Shown here: positions 60,859 through 64,000 of the stretch, piece by piece
How positions within the stretch are numbered: the stretch's first letter is position 1
Layout of the letters: each line of letters begins with the position of its first letter
Assembly: GCF_017741935.1 (NCBI RefSeq)
Contig: NZ_JAGHMH010000002.1
Span: 430,098-494,097, forward strand
Origin: Rhizobium sp. 16-449-1b
GTDB lineage: Bacteria; Pseudomonadota; Alphaproteobacteria; Rhizobiales; Rhizobiaceae
DNA: 64,000 nt
Direction: 5' to 3'
Translations under genes and position numbers: made by a program
Notes under the pieces: model-generated
Database searches by the model: none
Seen by the model: the letters and a program-made list of their open reading frames with translations, nothing else
Told to the model about the DNA's origin: nothing

Positions 60859-62025
60859 ATGTCGATCGTCAATAGCCTCAGCCCGCGCGCCATCCAGGCG
60901 CCTGAAAGCGGGATCGTCGAAGTCGTCAATTATGCCCGTGGCCGCGATGGCCTCCTGCCGCTTTGGGTCGGCGAAGGCGATCTTCCCACCCCCGATTTCG
61001 TCAATCAGGCGGCCATGACGGCGCTTTCGGCCGGCGAGACCTTCTACACCTACCAGCGCGGCATTCCCGAACTGCGCCAGGCGCTCGCTGATTATTACGC
61101 CCGCCACTTCGGCATCAATCTGCCCGTCGAGCATTTCTTCGTCACCGGCTCCGGCATGCAGGCGATCCAGATCGCCGTGCAGGCGATGACCTCGCCCGGC
61201 GACGAGCTGGTCTATCTGACACCGGCCTGGCCGAATATCGCAGCCGCGCTCGAGATCGCCGGCGCCCATTCCGTCGGCGTGCAGCTCGACTTCGAAGGCG
61301 GCAAGTGGGCCGTCGACCTCGACCGTATCGCCGCCGCGATCACGCCGAAGACGAAAGCGCTCTTCATCAACACGCCCTCCAACCCGACCGGCTGGACCGC
61401 GACACGTGAGGACTTGGCCGCCATCCTCGGCTTGGCCCGCAAGCATGGTCTCTGGATCATGGCGGACGAAATCTACGCCCGCTATTATTTCCCCGGCGAC
61501 CGCGCGGCCTCGTTCCTGGATGTGATGGAAACGGGCGACAAGGTCATGTTCGTCAATTCCTTCTCGAAGAACTGGTCGATGACCGGCTGGCGCGTCGGCT
61601 GGATCGTGGCGCCGCCGGAGACCGGGCAGGTGCTCGAGAACCTGATCCAATATTCGACCTCGGGCGTTGCCCAGTTCATGCAGCGGGGAGCGGTCGCTGC
61701 CTTGAACGAAGGCGATGCCTTCGTGCAGGCCAATATCGACAAGGCAAGGCGCTCGCGCGATATCCTCTGCGACGCGCTGATTGCGACCAACCGGGTGCAG
61801 ACGCTGAAGCCCGATGGCGCGCTCTATGCCTTCCTGAAGATCGACGGCGTCACCGACAGCCGCAAGGCGGCGATCGATATCGTCGACAAGACCGGCGTCG
61901 GCCTGGCGCCCGGAACCGCCTTCGGTCCCGGCGGCGAGCTCTTCCTGCGCGCCTGCTTCCTGCGCGACCCCGCCCAGATCCAGACCGCGGCCGACAGGCT
62001 CTGCGACTATATCCTGAAGCTCTGA
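60859..62025 (+). CDS. Class I/II pyridoxal-phosphate aminotransferase
   Basis: 388 residues, fold type I. YTYQRGIPELRQALADYYARHFG at 63-85, SGMQAIQIAVQAM at 98-110, NTPSNPTGW at 171-179, the cofactor aspartate in WIMADEIYARYYF and Schiff-base lysine K237 in NSFSKNWSMTGWRVGW. The substrate cannot be set from this alone; alanine, aspartate or aromatic amino acids are possible. It is 16 bases upstream of an HD-domain gene and may be cotranscribed. Confidence 0.9.
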   Translation: MSIVNSLSPRAIQAPESGIVEVVNYARGRDGLLPLWVGEGDLPTPDFVNQAAMTALSAGETFYTYQRGIPELRQALADYYARHFGINLPVEHFFVTGSGMQAIQIAVQAMTSPGDELVYLTPAWPNIAAALEIAGAHSVGVQLDFEGGKWAVDLDRIAAAITPKTKALFINTPSNPTGWTATREDLAAILGLARKHGLWIMADEIYARYYFPGDRAASFLDVMETGDKVMFVNSFSKNWSMTGWRVGWIVAPPETGQVLENLIQYSTSGVAQFMQRGAVAALNEGDAFVQANIDKARRSRDILCDALIATNRVQTLKPDGALYAFLKIDGVTDSRKAAIDIVDKTGVGLAPGTAFGPGGELFLRACFLRDPAQIQTAADRLCDYILKL

Positions 62026-62040
62026 ACCGGGAGCAACCGC

Positions 62041-62682
62041 ATGTCCGAAAAGATCACCGCCGACCATCTGGAAGGCTTTCTCGGCAACCGCCGCCTGATG
62101 GAGCAGCTGGCCTTCATTCTCGAAGTCGAGAAATTGAAGACGATCCTTCGCCGCACGTCGCTGCTCGATCGCTCGCGCGTCGAGACCGACGCCGAACACA
62201 CTTGGCAGATTGCGCTGATGGCGGCGGTGCTTGCCGAACATTCGAGCGAGCCGATCGATCTGCTGCGCGTTTTGAAGATGCTCCTGATCCACGACATCGT
62301 CGAGATCGATGCCGGCGACACCTTCGCCTATGACGCGGTTGCCCGTACCAGCCAGGCCGAGCGCGAACTGCGCGCCGCAGACCGCATCTTCGCCCTGCTT
62401 CCCGCCGATCAGGCCGTCGAGTTTCGCGCGCTCTGGGATGAGTTCGAGGAGAAGCGCACCAGCGATGCGCGCTTCGCCAACGCCATGGACCGCTTCCAGC
62501 CGCTGCTCCACAATTTCTTCACCGGCGGCGGCACCTGGCATACGGCCGGCGTCACCGAGCCAGACGTCGTCAGGCGCATGGAGCCGATCGCCATCGCTTC
62601 GGGTACGCTCGGAGACCTCACCGAGCGGCTGATCGCGCTCGCCGTCGAGCAGGGCTTCCTGGCTCCCCGGGCCGGACTCTAA
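62041..62682 (+). CDS. HD-domain hydrolase (YfbR/HDDC2-like 5'-nucleotidase)
   Basis: 213 residues. Metal-binding H53 in DAEHTWQIAL, H84-D85 in LLIHDIVEIDAGDT and a later Asp are the HD motif of the YfbR/HDDC2 group, which hydrolyses deoxynucleoside monophosphates or similar. GGGAG lies 8 bases before the ATG. It follows the aminotransferase closely, and a strong hairpin ends the unit at 62777-62801. Confidence 0.85.
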   Translation: MSEKITADHLEGFLGNRRLMEQLAFILEVEKLKTILRRTSLLDRSRVETDAEHTWQIALMAAVLAEHSSEPIDLLRVLKMLLIHDIVEIDAGDTFAYDAVARTSQAERELRAADRIFALLPADQAVEFRALWDEFEEKRTSDARFANAMDRFQPLLHNFFTGGGTWHTAGVTEPDVVRRMEPIAIASGTLGDLTERLIALAVEQGFLAPRAGL

Positions 62683-62776
62683 CCACGCGGCTGAACCCTC
62701 GATGGGGCCGAAATGGCCACATCGATAAAATTCTAGCAAACCCGCAAATCAGCCCCTAACCACACCGGCAAACTTC

Positions 62777-62807
62777 GCCCCGGCGGACGTCCCGCCGGGG
62801 CCGTTTA
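62777..62807 (+). terminator. Terminator after the HD-domain gene
   Basis: GCCCCGGCGG (62777-62786), loop ACGTC, CCGCCGGGGC (62792-62801), followed by CGTTTATT. The 10-bp stem is perfect, the T-run weak. It lies before galE. Confidence 0.75.
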
Positions 62808-62870
62808 TTCGAATTTCGGAAAGGAAAGCCGGGTCAGATGCCCCCGTGAGATGAAACGGGAGTGCGGGAC

Positions 62871-63905
62871 ATGGCAATTCTGGTGACGGGTGGCGCCGGC
62901 TATATCGGCAGTCATATGGTCTGGACATTGCTGGATGCGGGCGAGCAGGTCGTCGTGCTCGATCGTCTCTCCACGGGCTTCCGCTGGGCAGTGGCGCCGG
63001 AAGCGCGCTTCTATCTCGGCGATGTCGCCGATGCCGAATTGCTCAAGACCATATTCATCGAAAACGACATCGAGGCGATCATCCATTTCGCCGGCTCTGC
63101 CGTCGTGCCGGCCTCGGTTGCCGATCCGTTGTCCTATTACGACAACAACTCCGGCAAGACCCGCGCGCTGATGAGCGCTGCGGTCAGCGCCGGCATCCGC
63201 CACTTCGTCTTCTCCTCCACCGCCGCCGTCTATGGTCCGCAAAAGACGTCGGACCCGGTCAAGGAAGACGCATCGCTGAACCCGGAAAACCCCTACGGCC
63301 AGTCGAAGCTGATGACCGAGTTCATGCTGCGCGATGCCGCCGCCGCCTATGACTTCAACTATGTGGCTCTCCGCTATTTCAACGTCGCCGGCGCCGACCC
63401 GCTCGGCCGCGCCGGGCAGTCCACCTCGGGCGCGACGCATCTGATCAAGGTCGCCTGCGAGGCAGCCCTTGGCCGTCGCGACAGCGTCAGCGTCTATGGC
63501 CTCGACTATCCGACGCATGACGGCACCGGCGTGCGTGACTACATCCACGTCAGCGATCTGGCCGAGGCGCACCTCAGAGCCCTGCAGCACCTGCGCGGCG
63601 AGCGTGGCTCTCTCGTTGCCAATTGCGGCTATGGCGCCGGCTACTCGGTGCTCGATGTGCTTAACATGGTGACGCGTTTGCATGGCCACGCCTTCAAGAT
63701 CCACATGGCCCCGCGCCGCCCGGGCGATTCGGCCAGTGTCGTCGCCGACGCCACCCTGGCGAACCGCGTGCTCGGCTGGACCCCGCGATACGATTCGCTC
63801 GAGACCATCGTGCGCAGCGCGCTCGATTGGGAACTGTCTCTCATGAACCGCAACGTCGACGATCTGCAGGGCCTGCACCGCGTGCTCGCCGCGGCCTCCT
63901 TCTAG
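62871..63905 (+). CDS. galE: UDP-glucose 4-epimerase GalE
   Basis: 344-residue SDR-fold enzyme interconverting UDP-glucose and UDP-galactose for exopolysaccharide and LPS sugars. NAD-binding GGAGYIGSH at 7-15, FSSTAAVYG at 114-122, catalytic Y142-x3-K146 in NPYGQSKLM, and the ALRYFNVAGADPLGRAG substrate region. The ATG at 62871 has GGGAG 10 bases upstream and begins MAILVTGG as the family does; a GTG three codons earlier is unlikely. No other sugar genes are nearby. Confidence 0.95.
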   Translation: MAILVTGGAGYIGSHMVWTLLDAGEQVVVLDRLSTGFRWAVAPEARFYLGDVADAELLKTIFIENDIEAIIHFAGSAVVPASVADPLSYYDNNSGKTRALMSAAVSAGIRHFVFSSTAAVYGPQKTSDPVKEDASLNPENPYGQSKLMTEFMLRDAAAAYDFNYVALRYFNVAGADPLGRAGQSTSGATHLIKVACEAALGRRDSVSVYGLDYPTHDGTGVRDYIHVSDLAEAHLRALQHLRGERGSLVANCGYGAGYSVLDVLNMVTRLHGHAFKIHMAPRRPGDSASVVADATLANRVLGWTPRYDSLETIVRSALDWELSLMNRNVDDLQGLHRVLAAASF

Positions 63906-63990
63906 AGCCTTTCCTGGTTAGCTTGAAGCATTCTGCCGGAGCAGGTTTTCGTCAGGGCAAAGGCGATTGGCGAAGGGCATACCCCAGGTA
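63906..63990. repeat. Rhizobial intergenic repeat-like stretch after galE
   Basis: The sequence after the galE stop, with AGCATTCTGCCGGAGCAGG, a TTTTCGTCAGGG core and AAGGCGATTGGCGAAGGGC, resembles an element I recall in many intergenic spaces of Rhizobium genomes. The call is from memory of the pattern, and the right border is cut by the window end. Confidence 0.4.
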
Positions 63991-64000
63991 CGGTCGAGCC

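Noticed and set aside
60832..62739. A 635-codon antisense frame over the aminotransferase and HD genes
   Set aside because: Low-complexity His/Asp/Arg/Gly-rich translation without motifs; both plus-strand genes have intact catalytic residues.

Overview
This window looks like a chromosomal segment of an alphaproteobacterium of the family Rhizobiaceae (Rhizobium/Agrobacterium/Sinorhizobium group). The support is high GC with strong GCC/GGC codon bias, the block pst-phoU-phoB-gcrA-argD-argF-hslO-apaG-metZ-dcd, a SAM-II riboswitch ahead of metZ, a PodJ-type polarity protein, a long-form dCTP deaminase, and intergenic palindromes of the kind scattered through rhizobial genomes. I see no insertion sequence, phage, conjugative gene, CRISPR array or rRNA. 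Nearly everything reads as core chromosome. The genus is inferred from gene content, not from any search.

Layout. 1-5747: 3' end of the phosphate operon (pstS end, pstC, pstA, pstB, phoU, phoB), closed by a bidirectional terminator. 5830-10509: gcrA facing argD-argF-hslO, with a 427-bp spacer holding seven GANTC (CcrM) sites and a CtrA-like box, then apaG. 10717-13738: metZ under a SAM-II riboswitch, divergent dcd, tRNA-Gly(CCC), and a small gene behind an EcfG-type general-stress promoter. 13836-22075: chemotaxis receptor, a GT2 glycosyltransferase with a c-di-GMP-type N-terminal domain, an orphan solute-binding protein, a TerB-like protein, an SNase-like exported protein, a LexA/CI-like S24 repressor and an orphan LuxR-type response regulator. 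22186-31061: DUF952-pyrD, MATE pump, CAP lipoprotein, DUF6460, TPR-methyltransferase, YitT protein, PdeM and the ligase-associated helicase. 31161-38743: a second orphan solute-binding protein, an Rrf2-AhpD pair, a lipoprotein transglycosylase, TIGR02186-TauE/SafE, a DUF922 protease, TerC, and an Rrf2 gene divergent from a thioredoxin-reductase-like flavoenzyme. 38835-48368: PodJ, an Lrp regulator divergent from a PLP trans-sulfuration enzyme, and a three-gene phosphorelay. 48603-54116: a beta-oxidation operon. 54395-63905: cold-shock protein, TetR/MFS pair, a 1167-aa transporter-coupled hybrid kinase, mscL, an aminotransferase, an HD hydrolase and galE.

The coherent themes are phosphate uptake (Pst/PhoU/PhoB), cell-cycle and polarity control (GcrA and PodJ, about 32 kb apart), sulfur amino-acid metabolism (metZ with its riboswitch, and the Lrp/trans-sulfuration pair), redox-responsive regulation (two Rrf2 units, each with a readable operator) and fatty-acid degradation. 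The strongest less-expected signals are regulatory. The first is the gcrA promoter, which has GANTC in its spacer, three more GANTC just upstream and a CtrA-like box over the -10. The second is a 62-aa protein gene with a good GGAAC-N17-CGTT promoter. The third is a set of clean inverted repeats placed exactly over promoters. I found no gene cluster that I can call a wholly new system. Motif and family calls come from reading the sequence and have not been tested by database search.
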